The position numbers were made by a program, and so were the translations under genes. DNA of 64,000 nt, from assembly GCF_029278605.1 (NCBI RefSeq), contig NZ_CP119573.1, positions 2,418,001 through 2,482,000 on the forward strand, in the 5' to 3' direction. Source of the DNA: Cupriavidus sp. WKF15. Its GTDB lineage: Bacteria; Pseudomonadota; Gammaproteobacteria; Burkholderiales; Burkholderiaceae. Shown here piece by piece: positions 53,929 through 62,626 of this stretch (position 1 is its first letter; each line of letters starts with the position of its first letter). The notes under the pieces are model-generated. The model had not been told where the DNA came from, did not search any database, and worked only from the letters and a program-made list of their open reading frames with translations.

Positions 53929-54007
53929 CTTGGATTGCAACCGGTCGGGCCACCATGGCGCTTTGCACCGAGTGTATGCCACATACGGATCGGCATCCGC
54001 AAAGGCT

Positions 54008-54481
54008 TCACACCTCCATCGGCACGGCGCTGGTGCACTTGATCTCGTCGAGGCACACGCTGGACTTCACGCCGCTCACGCCTGGAATGCGCATCAGCGT
54101 ATCCAGCAGGAAGTCCGACAGCGACTTGAGATCCCTGGCGACCACCTTCAGCACGTAGTCGATATCGCCAGTCACCGAGAAGCACTCCTGGATCTGCGCG
54201 AGTTCCGCCACCAGGCTCTTGAAGTTGGACAGGTCGCGGATATGGCCGCGCTCCATGGTCACGTGGATGAACGCCACGACGCCGAAGCCCAGGGCCGCCG
54301 CATCCAGCCGTGCCTCGTAGCGCTTGATGATGCCGCTCTCCTCCAGGCGGCGGTGGCGGCGCAGCGTTTGTGCCGGCGACAGCGCAATGGCTTCGGCCAG
54401 CTCCAGGTTCGAAGCCCGTCCCTGCTCCTGTAGCACCCCCAGCAAACGGCGATCCGTGCGGTCCAGCTCGATGGTTTGCAC
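54008..54481 (-). CDS. Lrp/AsnC family regulator, probably of HPPD
   Basis: 157 residues from GTG, with GGGGAAAC upstream. HTH (TDRRLLGVLQEQGRASNLEL, AEAIALSPAQTLRRHRRLE) then the RAM ligand domain (ERGHIRDLSNFKSLVAELAQ, IQECFSVTGDIDYVLKVVA). It is divergent from hpd across a 410-bp AT-rich region. AsnC-type regulators next to hpd usually respond to tyrosine or related ligands. Confidence 0.9.
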   Translation of the reverse strand: MQTIELDRTDRRLLGVLQEQGRASNLELAEAIALSPAQTLRRHRRLEESGIIKRYEARLDAAALGFGVVAFIHVTMERGHIRDLSNFKSLVAELAQIQECFSVTGDIDYVLKVVARDLKSLSDFLLDTLMRIPGVSGVKSSVCLDEIKCTSAVPMEV

Positions 54482-54891
54482 TTTTGTTTCCCCTATATTC
54501 GATTACATGCAATCAGATTTCGTAATTCAGGGTTTCCCTGCGTGAGTTATGAAATCCAATTTTGTCGGCCAGAATATACACTGCATCCAAGATTGGCAAT
54601 GCCTACGAGGAGCCAGAGAGACTTCCAGACATTGCCAGCGCGCGCCGCAGGTCACGATCGTGGCGCACCGTTCGCAATATTATTTCCCGGCCAACCGGCC
54701 GGCCTGCAAGCGCCCCATGACCACTCGCCTACCGTCCCTGCCACGTCAGAACGCCCACCGGCACGACCCCGGGCTCCGGACACGCGTGCGCTGATTCCAG
54801 CGCTTGCCCGCTTTTCCCTTTTCCCCCACGCTGCCGGGCACCCTATCCGGCGCGTGAGATCAAAACACTTACCTTCCCCGTGAGACAAACC
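54482..54891. promoter_or_regulatory. Divergent regulatory region lrp / hpd
   Basis: 410 bp, AT-rich near the lrp side, without a supported gene. GATTACATGCAATC at 54501-54514 is a 12/14 near-palindrome just upstream of lrp. A TTGTCG...TATACA pair around 54562-54582 is a possible promoter toward hpd. The hpd start lacks a strong ribosome site. Confidence 0.5.
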
Positions 54892-55971
54892 ATGGCCGAC
54901 CTCTTTGACAACCCGATGCAACTGATGGGCTTCGAATTCGTCGAATTCGCCTCGCCCACCCCCAATGTGCTGGAGCCGCTGTTCGAGAAGATGGGTTTCT
55001 CGCTGGTGGCCCGCCACCGCTCCAAGGACGTGCTGCTGTATCGCCAGGGCGAAGTCAACTTCATCGTCAACCGCGAGCCGCACAGCCACGCCGCCTACTT
55101 TGCCGCCGAACACGGCCCGAGCGCCTGCGGCATGGCGTTCCGCGTGAAGGATTCGCACAAGGCCTATGCCCGCGCGCTGGAGCTCGGCGCGCAGCCGGTG
55201 GAAATCCCGACCGGCCCGATGGAACTGCGCCTGCCCGCGATCAAGGGCATCGGCGGCGCGCCGCTGTACCTGATCGACCGCTTCGAGGAAGGCAAATCGA
55301 TCTATGACATCGACTTCGAGTTCATCGAGGGCGTGGACCGTCACCCCGAAGGCCACGGCCTGAAGCTGATCGACCACCTGACGCACAACGTCTACCGTGG
55401 CCGCATGGCCTACTGGGCCAGCTTCTACGAGAAGCTGTTCAACTTCCGCGAGATCCGTTACTTCGACATCAAGGGCGAATACACGGGCCTGACCTCCAAG
55501 GCCATGACCGCGCCGGACGGCAAGATCCGCATTCCGCTGAACGAGGAATCGTCCAAGGGCGCCGGCCAGATCGAGGAATTCCTGATGGCCTTCAATGGCG
55601 AGGGCATCCAGCACATCGCCTTCCTGACGGACAACCTGATCGAAGTCATCGACAACCTCCAGCTCGCCGGCGTGGAACTGATGACGGCGCCGAACGACTA
55701 CTACTACCAGGCCCTGGATACCCGCTTGCCCGGCCACGGCCAGCCGGTGGACCAGCTCAAGGCCCGCGGCATCCTGCTGGACGGCACCACCGAAGGCGGC
55801 AAGCCGCGCCTGCTGCTGCAGATATTCTCGAAGACCGTGCTCGGCCCGGTGTTCTTCGAGTACATCCAGCGCAGCGGCGACGATGGCTTCGGCGAAGGCA
55901 ACTTCAAAGCGCTGTTCGAATCGCTGGAGCGCGACCAGATCGCGCGCGGCACACTCAAGGTCGAGGCCTGA
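54892..55971 (+). CDS. hpd: 4-hydroxyphenylpyruvate dioxygenase
   Basis: 359 residues with the two vicinal-oxygen-chelate halves of HPPD. Iron-binding region [20 protein letters not shown], and the C-terminal [20 protein letters not shown] with the glutamate ligand in FFEYIQR. It converts 4-hydroxyphenylpyruvate to homogentisate. With the downstream permease and aminotransferase it forms a tyrosine/phenylalanine catabolic group. The hairpin at 55992-56021 separates it from the permease. Confidence 0.95.
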   Translation: MADLFDNPMQLMGFEFVEFASPTPNVLEPLFEKMGFSLVARHRSKDVLLYRQGEVNFIVNREPHSHAAYFAAEHGPSACGMAFRVKDSHKAYARALELGAQPVEIPTGPMELRLPAIKGIGGAPLYLIDRFEEGKSIYDIDFEFIEGVDRHPEGHGLKLIDHLTHNVYRGRMAYWASFYEKLFNFREIRYFDIKGEYTGLTSKAMTAPDGKIRIPLNEESSKGAGQIEEFLMAFNGEGIQHIAFLTDNLIEVIDNLQLAGVELMTAPNDYYYQALDTRLPGHGQPVDQLKARGILLDGTTEGGKPRLLLQIFSKTVLGPVFFEYIQRSGDDGFGEGNFKALFESLERDQIARGTLKVEA

Positions 55972-55991
55972 CCGGCCCCGTCCTGTCACCG

Positions 55992-56021
55992 TCGCCGGGC
56001 ACCGCACCCCATGCCCGGCGA
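55992..56021 (+). terminator. Hairpin after hpd
   Basis: TCGCCGGGCA / TGCCCGGCGA, perfect 10-bp arms with a 10-nt loop, followed by TCCTT. Likely intrinsic or attenuating terminator between hpd and the permease. Confidence 0.55.
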
Positions 56022-56111
56022 TCCTTACGGCCCAGGCGTCCCACCCGCACAGCAAGAGACGCCAGGTCTGCGCATGCCATTCCATAAGAATGGGTAGAGG
56101 AAACAACACAG

Positions 56112-57497
56112 ATGGTTGCAAGCAACAATGACGGCACGCTCAAGCGTGGCCTCAAGAACCGGCACATCCAGCTGATCGCCCTTGGTGGCGCCATCGGCAC
56201 CGGGCTGTTCCTGGGCATCGCCCAGACGATCAAGATGGCCGGCCCCTCGGTCCTGCTCGGCTATGCCGTCGCGGGCATCGTGGCCTTCTTCATCATGCGC
56301 CAGCTCGGCGAGATGGTGGTGGACGAGCCGGTTGCCGGCTCCTTCAGCTACTTCGCCAACAAGTACTGTGGCCACTTCGCCGGCTTTATGTCGGGCTGGA
56401 ACTACTGGGTGCTGTACATCCTGGTGAGCATGGCCGAGCTGTCGGCGGTCGGCATCTACGTGCAGTACTGGTGGCCCGGCATTCCGACCTGGGTCTCGGC
56501 GCTGGCGTTCTTCCTGATCATCAACGCCATCAACCTGTCGAGCGTGAAGTCGTTCGGCGAGATGGAATTCTGGTTCTCGATCGTCAAGGTCGCGGCCATC
56601 ATCGGCATGATCGGCTTCGGCGGCTACCTGCTGGTGTCGGGCAATGCCGGCCCGCAGGCCAGCATCACCAACCTGTGGCAGCACGGCGGCTTCTTCCCGA
56701 ACGGCCTGGGCGGACTGGTCATGGCCATGGCGGTGATCATGTTCTCGTTCGGCGGCCTGGAACTCGTCGGCATCACGGCGGCGGAAGCCGACCAGCCCGA
56801 GAAGAGCATCCCGAAGGCGACCAACCAGGTCATCTACCGCATCCTGATTTTCTACGTCGGCGCGCTGGCGGTGCTGCTGTCGCTGTACCCGTGGGAAAAC
56901 GTCGTGACCGGCGGCAGCCCGTTCGTGCTGATCTTTCACGCGCTGAACAGCAACTGGGTGGCCAATGTGCTGAACGTGGTGGTGCTGACGGCCGCTCTGT
57001 CGGTCTACAACAGCGGCGTGTACTGCAACAGCCGCATGCTGTTCGGCCTGGCCCAGCAGGGCAATGCACCGAAGTCGTTGCTCAAGGTCAGCAAGCGCGG
57101 CATTCCGCTGACGGCGCTGGGCGTCTCGGCGGCGGCCACCGGCCTGTGCGTGCTGATCAACTACTTCATGCCCGGCAAGGCGTTCGAACTGCTGATGGGC
57201 CTGGTGGTCTCGGCCCTGATCATCAACTGGGCCATGATCAGCATCATCCACCTGAAGTTCCGCGCCGATAAGCGCAAGGCCCGCCAGGAAACGCGTTTCC
57301 AGAGCTTTGGCTACCCGCTGACCAACTATCTGTGCCTGGCATTCCTGGGCGGCATCCTGTACGTGATGTACCTGACCGACGGCCTGCGCATCTCGGTGTA
57401 CCTGATCCCGGTGTGGCTGGCCGTGCTCGGCATCAGCTACCGCCTGCGCCAGAAGAACGCCGTGCCGGCCCTGCAGGGCAGCGTTTCGGCCCGGTAA
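56112..57497 (+). CDS. Aromatic amino acid permease (APC/AAT family)
   Basis: 461 residues with about 12 membrane helices. Signature GLKNRHIQLIALGGAIGTGL and FNLVGIT-like ELVGITAAEADQPEKSIPKA are those of AroP/PheP/CycA permeases. Proton-coupled uptake of aromatic amino acids is the best call because it lies between hpd and an aromatic aminotransferase. GAGGAAACAACACAG precedes the ATG. Confidence 0.9.
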   Translation: MVASNNDGTLKRGLKNRHIQLIALGGAIGTGLFLGIAQTIKMAGPSVLLGYAVAGIVAFFIMRQLGEMVVDEPVAGSFSYFANKYCGHFAGFMSGWNYWVLYILVSMAELSAVGIYVQYWWPGIPTWVSALAFFLIINAINLSSVKSFGEMEFWFSIVKVAAIIGMIGFGGYLLVSGNAGPQASITNLWQHGGFFPNGLGGLVMAMAVIMFSFGGLELVGITAAEADQPEKSIPKATNQVIYRILIFYVGALAVLLSLYPWENVVTGGSPFVLIFHALNSNWVANVLNVVVLTAALSVYNSGVYCNSRMLFGLAQQGNAPKSLLKVSKRGIPLTALGVSAAATGLCVLINYFMPGKAFELLMGLVVSALIINWAMISIIHLKFRADKRKARQETRFQSFGYPLTNYLCLAFLGGILYVMYLTDGLRISVYLIPVWLAVLGISYRLRQKNAVPALQGSVSAR

Positions 57498-57616
57498 GTC
57501 CCCGGCAAGACAACGGCGGGGCGCCATGGCGCGCCGCCGGTTACACTTCAGTCTGTGCGCCCGGCGCCCGGCCGGCCGCGCACGCTCCAGCCCCGACCCA
57601 GAATCCTGAGAATCCC

Positions 57617-58816
57617 ATGTTTGCACATATCGAGGCCTTTCCCGGTGACCCGATCCTTTCGCTCAACGAAGACTTCCAGAAAGACCCGCGCACCGAAAAG
57701 GTCAACCTGAGCATCGGCATCTACTTCGACGACGACGGCCGCCTGCCGGTGATGCAGGCCGTCGAAAAGGCGGAGGCCGCGCTGCTGGCCGACATGGGCC
57801 CGCGCCCCTATCTGCCGATGTCGGGCCTGGTGGCCTACCGCAATGCCGTGCAGGCCCTGGTGTTCGGCGAGGACAGCCCGGCCCGCGCCGCCGGCCGCGT
57901 CGCCACGCTGCAGACCCTGGGCGGCTCGGGCGCGCTGCGCGTCGGTGCCGACTTCCTCAAGCGCTACTTCCCGCAGTCGCAGGTATGGATCAGCGACCCG
58001 AGCTGGGAAAACCATCGCGTCGTGTTCGAGCGCGCCGGCTTCACCGTCAACACCTATCCCTACTATGACGATGCCACCGGTGGCCTGAAGTTCGACGCCA
58101 TGGTCGACGCCATTGGCAAGCTGCCGAAACAAAGCATCGTGCTACTGCACGCTTGCTGCCATAACCCGACCGGCGTGGACCTGAACCAGGACCAGTGGCG
58201 CCAGCTCGTCGGCGTGCTCAAGGCGAAGGAACTGCTGCCGTTCGTCGACATGGCCTACCAGGGCTTCGGCGAAGGCCTGGAGGAAGATGCGTTCGCGATC
58301 CGCGAACTGGAGCGCCAGGGCGTGCCGTGCCTGGTGGCCAACTCGTTCTCGAAGAACTTCTCGCTGTACGGCGAGCGTTGCGGTGGCCTGAGCGTGGTGT
58401 GCAACAGCGCTGGCGAAGCGGCCAACGTGCTGGGCCAGCTGACCGGTGCGGTGCGTGCCAACTACAGCAACCCGCCGACGCATGGCGCACGCGTGGTGGC
58501 CAAGGTGCTGACCACGCCTGAGCTGCGCTCGCTGTGGCAGCAGGAACTGGCGGAGATGTGCAACCGCATCGCACGCATGCGCCAGGCCATCCACCACAAC
58601 CTGCGCGACCATGTCAGCGGTGAAGCGCTGTCGCGTTACCTGACCCAGCGCGGCATGTTCACATACACCGGCCTCACCGCCGGCCAGGCCGACCGCCTGC
58701 GTGAAGACCACGGCGTGTACCTGCTGCGTTCTGGCCGCATGTGCGTGGCCGGGCTCAATGAACGCAATGTGACGGTGGTCGCCAAGGCCATCGCCAGCGT
58801 GCTCGGCGGCAAGTAA
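57617..58816 (+). CDS. tyrB: Aromatic amino acid aminotransferase
   Basis: 399 residues, class I aminotransferase. PLP lysine K246 in NSFSKNFSLYGERCG; substrate segments LHACCHNPTGVDL and SNPPTHGARVV; C-terminal FTYTGLTAGQADRL. It interconverts tyrosine/phenylalanine and their oxoacids, feeding HPPD. The perfect hairpin at 58832-58859 follows. Confidence 0.92.
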   Translation: MFAHIEAFPGDPILSLNEDFQKDPRTEKVNLSIGIYFDDDGRLPVMQAVEKAEAALLADMGPRPYLPMSGLVAYRNAVQALVFGEDSPARAAGRVATLQTLGGSGALRVGADFLKRYFPQSQVWISDPSWENHRVVFERAGFTVNTYPYYDDATGGLKFDAMVDAIGKLPKQSIVLLHACCHNPTGVDLNQDQWRQLVGVLKAKELLPFVDMAYQGFGEGLEEDAFAIRELERQGVPCLVANSFSKNFSLYGERCGGLSVVCNSAGEAANVLGQLTGAVRANYSNPPTHGARVVAKVLTTPELRSLWQQELAEMCNRIARMRQAIHHNLRDHVSGEALSRYLTQRGMFTYTGLTAGQADRLREDHGVYLLRSGRMCVAGLNERNVTVVAKAIASVLGGK

Positions 58817-58831
58817 ATCCCCCGCCGCTTG

Positions 58832-58859
58832 CGCGGTCCGGCCTCTGTTCCGGACCGCG
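58832..58859 (+). terminator. Intrinsic terminator-like hairpin after tyrB
   Basis: CGCGGTCCGG / CCGGACCGCG, perfect 10-bp arms and an 8-nt loop, followed by TTCCCTCCTTC. It starts 16 bp past the tyrB stop. Confidence 0.65.
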
Positions 58860-59047
58860 TTCCCTCCTTCAGGGCCCACGGCCACCGTGGCGCCTGCGCT
58901 ACATCCTCCGCATTCCCCTCGCCTGCAAGCCTTGGCCGTTCGTAGTACAAACGCAGGGGCGGCGGGCGGCGCCATGCCAGGTGCCGTCCATGCCATCCTC
59001 CGAGGCCTCCTGCGCCGCGTTCGGCGCACATCCTGAAAGGTACCGCC

Positions 59048-59842
59048 ATGAAGATCGATCTGTCGGGCAAGACTGCCCTGGTCACGGGTTCCACCGCGGG
59101 TATTGGCTTTGCCACGGCGAGGGGCCTGGCGCAGGCCGGCGCGCGCATCATCCTGAACGGGCGAAAGGCCGATGCGCTGGCGAAGGCGGCGGACACGCTG
59201 CGCGCCGAAGTGACCGGCGCGGACGTGGTCACGTTCGCCGGCGACCTGGCCACGCCGCAAGGCGTGCAAGCGCTGCTGGCGCAAGTGCCGGCCGTCGACG
59301 TGCTGGTCAACAACCTGGGCATCTTCAACCCTCAGGATTTCTTCGAGACGCCGGACAGCGAATGGACGCGCTTCTTCGAAACCAACGTGATGTCGGGCGT
59401 GCGGCTGTCGCGTGCCTACGCACCCGGCATGGTGCAGCGCAAGTGGGGACGGATCGTGTTCATCTCGTCCGAATCCGGGCTGAACATCCCCGTGGAGATG
59501 ATCCACTACGGTTTCTCCAAGACCGCACAGCTCGCGGTATCGCGCGGGCTGGCCAAGCGGCTGGCCGGTACCGGCGTGACGGTGAATGCGGTGCTGCCCG
59601 GACCAACCCTGTCGGAAGGCGTGGAGGAAATGCTGGCTGATGAAGTCAAGCGCACCGGTAAACCCGTGGAGGAAGTCGCGGCGGATTTCGTCAAAGCGCA
59701 TCGCAGTTCATCTATCATTCAGCGCGCGGCGACCGTCGATGAAGTGGCCAACATGATCGTGTACGTGTGCTCGCCGCAGGCGTCCGCGACGACCGGTGCC
59801 GCGCTGCGCGTGGATGGCGGCGTAGTCGATACCATTGCATGA
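59048..59842 (+). CDS. SDR family NAD(P)-dependent oxidoreductase
   Basis: 264 residues. Cofactor motif TGSTAGIG near residue 13, NNLG, a catalytic serine region (FISSESG), and Y154-x3-K158 (YGFSK). The C-terminal GAALRVDGGVVD is standard. Substrate unknown. GAAAGGTACCGCC precedes the ATG. Confidence 0.9.
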   Translation: MKIDLSGKTALVTGSTAGIGFATARGLAQAGARIILNGRKADALAKAADTLRAEVTGADVVTFAGDLATPQGVQALLAQVPAVDVLVNNLGIFNPQDFFETPDSEWTRFFETNVMSGVRLSRAYAPGMVQRKWGRIVFISSESGLNIPVEMIHYGFSKTAQLAVSRGLAKRLAGTGVTVNAVLPGPTLSEGVEEMLADEVKRTGKPVEEVAADFVKAHRSSSIIQRAATVDEVANMIVYVCSPQASATTGAALRVDGGVVDTIA

Positions 59843-60009
59843 CCGGTGCCGATGCAGATTCTGCGAGCGGCAGGGAAGTTTGAGATGGCTTGCACGGCTT
59901 TGCCGGGCCGCGCGAGCCGCATGACCAGCTGAGGCATCGGGCATCGCGCTTGCTCGGCCAGATACAAGAAAAAGACCGCCCTTGCATGGCATGCGGTCAG
60001 GAGGAATAC

Positions 60010-60903
60010 GTGAAGAACGTGAAAACCCCGGGAATCGCAATTGCTTCCAGTACACCACGCGCCGGCTGCCGCATGCGCGTGTCAGCGTACCTGCTGGCGC
60101 TGGGCGCTCTGGCGTCGACGCAAGCGCAAGCGCAGACGCCGGCCCCGCTGGCCGAATGGCAGTTCTCCGTCGGCGTGCCGCTCGAAAAGCTGTTCGAAGA
60201 GACCATTCCGGAATGGGAAGTCCGCCTTGGCGCGGCGGCAATGCTGCGCCCGCACTATGACGGCTCGTCGAAATACATCGTGATCGGCGGACCCAGCGTC
60301 GATATCCGCTACCGCGACATCGCGTTCGCCTCGATTGGCGAAGGCCTCGGTGTCAATGTCCTGCGCGGCAAGAACTACCGGGCAGGTATTGCGCTGACCT
60401 ACAACCTGGGCCGGCGCGCCGAGGAAAATTCCCCGCTGCTGGACGGCATGAAGAACATCAACCCGGCGCCGGAAGCCAAGCTCTTTGCAGAATACGCCGT
60501 GTCCAAGGAATTCCCGCTGGTGATGCGCGTCGACGCGCGCCGCAGCCTGGGTGGCTCGGATGGCTGGATCGGCGACATCGGCGCCTACATGCCGTTGCCG
60601 GGCAGCTCCGAGAAGTTCTACTGGTTCGCGGGCCCCACGCTGACCCTGGCGGACTCGCGCTACATGAACGCCTGGTACGGCGTGAGCGCATCGCAGGCAC
60701 GGCCCGGACGGCCGCAGTTCAGCCCGGGCGGCGGCGTACGCTCCTACGGCTTCGGCCTCAGCGCGGTCTGGTTCTTCGACAAGCACTGGTTCGCCACGAC
60801 CGATGTCTCGGTGCTGCAGCTCGTGGGCGATGCCAAGCGCAGCCCCCTCACGCAGACTGCGACGGGCGGGGCCTTCGATCTGTCGATCAATTACCAGTTC
60901 TGA
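60010..60903 (+). CDS. MipA/OmpV family outer-membrane protein
   Basis: 297 residues from GTG with a strong AGGAGG site. Signal peptide (RVSAYLLALGALASTQAQAQ), then alternating beta strands ending in the aromatic terminus DLSINYQF, typical of outer-membrane barrels. MipA/OmpV segments such as GPSVDIRYRDIAFASIGEGL are present. Possible role: scaffold for murein enzymes or a small-molecule porin. It is followed by a large inverted repeat. Confidence 0.85.
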   Translation: MKNVKTPGIAIASSTPRAGCRMRVSAYLLALGALASTQAQAQTPAPLAEWQFSVGVPLEKLFEETIPEWEVRLGAAAMLRPHYDGSSKYIVIGGPSVDIRYRDIAFASIGEGLGVNVLRGKNYRAGIALTYNLGRRAEENSPLLDGMKNINPAPEAKLFAEYAVSKEFPLVMRVDARRSLGGSDGWIGDIGAYMPLPGSSEKFYWFAGPTLTLADSRYMNAWYGVSASQARPGRPQFSPGGGVRSYGFGLSAVWFFDKHWFATTDVSVLQLVGDAKRSPLTQTATGGAFDLSINYQF

Positions 60904-60922
60904 GCGGCGCGGCAAGAAAAAA

Positions 60923-61066
60923 GGTTCTTTGCCGGATTGCGGGGGATGGGGAATGACGGGGTTGTCGTTCTTGGCAGGCGCCGCTGTTTCGCCGGCTACG
61001 CCGGCGAAACAGCGGCGCCTGCCAAACACGCCCCCCTCCCCCATTCCCGCAATCCGGCGAAGAACC
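60923..61066 (-). repeat. Large nested inverted repeat (26-bp perfect inner stem, 21-bp outer arms)
   Basis: The inner arms at 60971-60996 and 61000-61025 are perfect complements with a TAC loop. The outer arms at 60923-60943 and 61046-61066 match at 20 of 21 positions. On the minus strand the stem is followed by TTTTTT (60917-60922), so it can terminate the small minus-strand gene at 61131. On the plus strand an A-tract follows instead. Confidence 0.8.
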
Positions 61067-61130
61067 GAAAAAAAAGCGGCGGAGCCTCCTGCCGAGGCTG
61101 CGCCGCACGGCAAACCCATCAGCCCGGCAC

Positions 61131-61310
61131 TTATTGCGCCGTCTTGTCGGCGGCAGGCTTCTTCGCGTGCTTGTGAGCGTGGGTCTTCTCCTTGTGGTTG
61201 CTCTTCTCCACCTTGGCAGGCTCCTTCGACTCCGGCGCGGCAGCCGGCGCTTGCGCAAATGCACCAGCGGCAAACAGGCCCAGGGTCAGGATGGCAAGGA
61301 CTTTCTTCAT
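61131..61310 (-). CDS. Small secreted Lys/His/Ala-rich protein
   Basis: 59 residues. Signal peptide MKKVLAILTLGLFAAGAFAQ, then a low-complexity mature part (SKEPAKVEKSNHKEKTHAHK, HAKKPAADKTAQ). GGAGACTGACA supports the ATG. The charged Lys/His tail suggests a periplasmic metal- or polyanion-binding role (inference). It ends just before the large inverted repeat. Confidence 0.75.
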   Translation of the reverse strand: MKKVLAILTLGLFAAGAFAQAPAAAPESKEPAKVEKSNHKEKTHAHKHAKKPAADKTAQ

Positions 61311-61431
61311 TGTCAGTCTCCGGAAGGACGCGCGAGGTTGCGCGTTGCTCCTGAAAACGTCGACCGGCAGCGTACTGTTGACGGGCCGCCCGCGGAGTGT
61401 GTAACGGAATATTTCCGCCGCACGGAGGACT

Positions 61432-61445
61432 TTGCGGTACCGCAA
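61432..61445. promoter_or_regulatory. 14-bp perfect palindrome TTGCGGTACCGCAA
   Basis: It lies between the divergent small genes (61310 and 61592), 122 and 147 bp from their starts. Nearby CGGAA-TAT-TTCCG (61405-61417) is a second small palindrome. Possible operator for either gene. Confidence 0.45.
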
Positions 61446-61591
61446 TATCCCGTCGATGTGATTTAAAGCTGGCAATCCTGTGCCGATAACGCTGGCATCC
61501 CCCGCATATTCCGTTCCCCAGCCTCGTACGTACGTTGCCCCCGGCGTGGCGTGCAGCAAATCGCAAGCAGTCCCTCAACTGGAGCATCACC

Positions 61592-62065
61592 ATGAGCCTG
61601 ATCGAATCCGCCACGGCAAGCCCGCCCGTCCCCTCCTCTGCGGATACTCCCGCCATGGCAGCGGACGCGGCTGCCGATACGCCGGGTAGCGCCACGGCGC
61701 GGCCCGGTGCCGATGTCCGGATCTCCATGCCCGGGAGCATCCTGGGTTCCGGACGCGCGGCGAAGGAGGCAGCCGCCAAGGACAGCGAAATCGACAACAG
61801 CAACCTGCCCGACAACGTCAAAAAGCTGGTCAAGCGGCTGCGCGAACTGCGCGAGAAGCTTGAGCAGAAGGTCCAGGAATTGCAGGAGCTCAGCAACAGC
61901 ACGACCGGCAACCCCGAGCAGCGCCGCATGTGCATCGAGGCGCTGCGCACCGAGGTTGACGGGCTGACGGCCGCCATGGCCAGCGTCAGCGCCGACCTCG
62001 CCGAAGCTACCCGCAAGTTCAGCAGGGATCAGAAGACGCTCGTAGCCAGCCTGATCATGGGCTGA
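61592..62065 (+). CDS. Coiled-coil hypothetical protein
   Basis: 157 residues. An Ala/Pro/Ser-rich N-terminal third is followed by a charged coiled coil (LPDNVKKLVKRLRELREKLE, QKVQELQELSNSTTG) and a second helix with DGLTAAMASVSADLAEATRK. No signal peptide. CTGGAGCATCACC fixes the start. Family not recognised. Confidence 0.7.
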   Translation: MSLIESATASPPVPSSADTPAMAADAAADTPGSATARPGADVRISMPGSILGSGRAAKEAAAKDSEIDNSNLPDNVKKLVKRLRELREKLEQKVQELQELSNSTTGNPEQRRMCIEALRTEVDGLTAAMASVSADLAEATRKFSRDQKTLVASLIMG

Positions 62066-62095
62066 GGCCACGCCGTATCCGGCTGCGGGCTCAAT

Positions 62096-62143
62096 CGGGG
62101 CATCAAGCGGGGCATCAAGCGGGGCATCAAGCGGGGCAGCGAC
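62096..62143 (+). repeat. 12-bp tandem repeat CGGGGCATCAAG x3 plus degenerate fourth
   Basis: Three exact copies at 62096-62131 and a partial fourth (CGGGGCAGCGAC). Each GGGGCATCA can pair with TGATGCCCC at about 62158-62166, giving alternative hairpins after the coiled-coil gene. Confidence 0.8.
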
Positions 62144-62269
62144 ATCGGGCCGCCTTGTGATGCCCCGCCCTGATGTAACCGCTCCCACGCAAAGGAGCGC
62201 CCCTGGCACCCACATTGCACCTGGAATCGCCTAGTCTGGGATAGAGAGCAGCCGTTTTGGGGATGCACA

Positions 62270-62599
62270 GTGGCCGCAGCCAGATCCACACGACAGTCCA
62301 GCAAGCAGCGCCGCCATGGCCGCCATGCGCGCCGCTGGTCAAAGCAGGTCGGTGAACACAGTGACGCGCTGGACCTGGAACCCGACACCTTCAAGCGCAC
62401 CGACCCGAAGGAAATCGCCGCTTCGCTGAAGCGCTCTGCCGAACACAGCCGCCGGCGCAAGGGCACGGCGTTCCAGTCAGCGATGTCGATGCTCAATTTC
62501 TACATCAACCGCGCGGGCCGCAACCTGCCGAAGACGCAGCTGAACGTACTCCAGCGTGCCAAGGGCAAGCTGCGCGAAGCCTTTGGGCGCGCGCCGTGA
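62270..62599 (+). CDS. DUF3175 family protein
   Basis: 109 residues from GTG. The pattern RRWSKQVGEHSDALDLE, TFKRTDPKEIAASLKRSAEH, SMLNFYINRAGRNLP is the DUF3175 core. Highly basic N-terminus; function unknown. It is 27 bp ahead of the aldolase gene and could be co-transcribed. Confidence 0.82.
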   Translation: MAAARSTRQSSKQRRHGRHARRWSKQVGEHSDALDLEPDTFKRTDPKEIAASLKRSAEHSRRRKGTAFQSAMSMLNFYINRAGRNLPKTQLNVLQRAKGKLREAFGRAP

Positions 62600-62626
62600 C
62601 AGGACAGCTGGAGAACCGGAGAAGCT

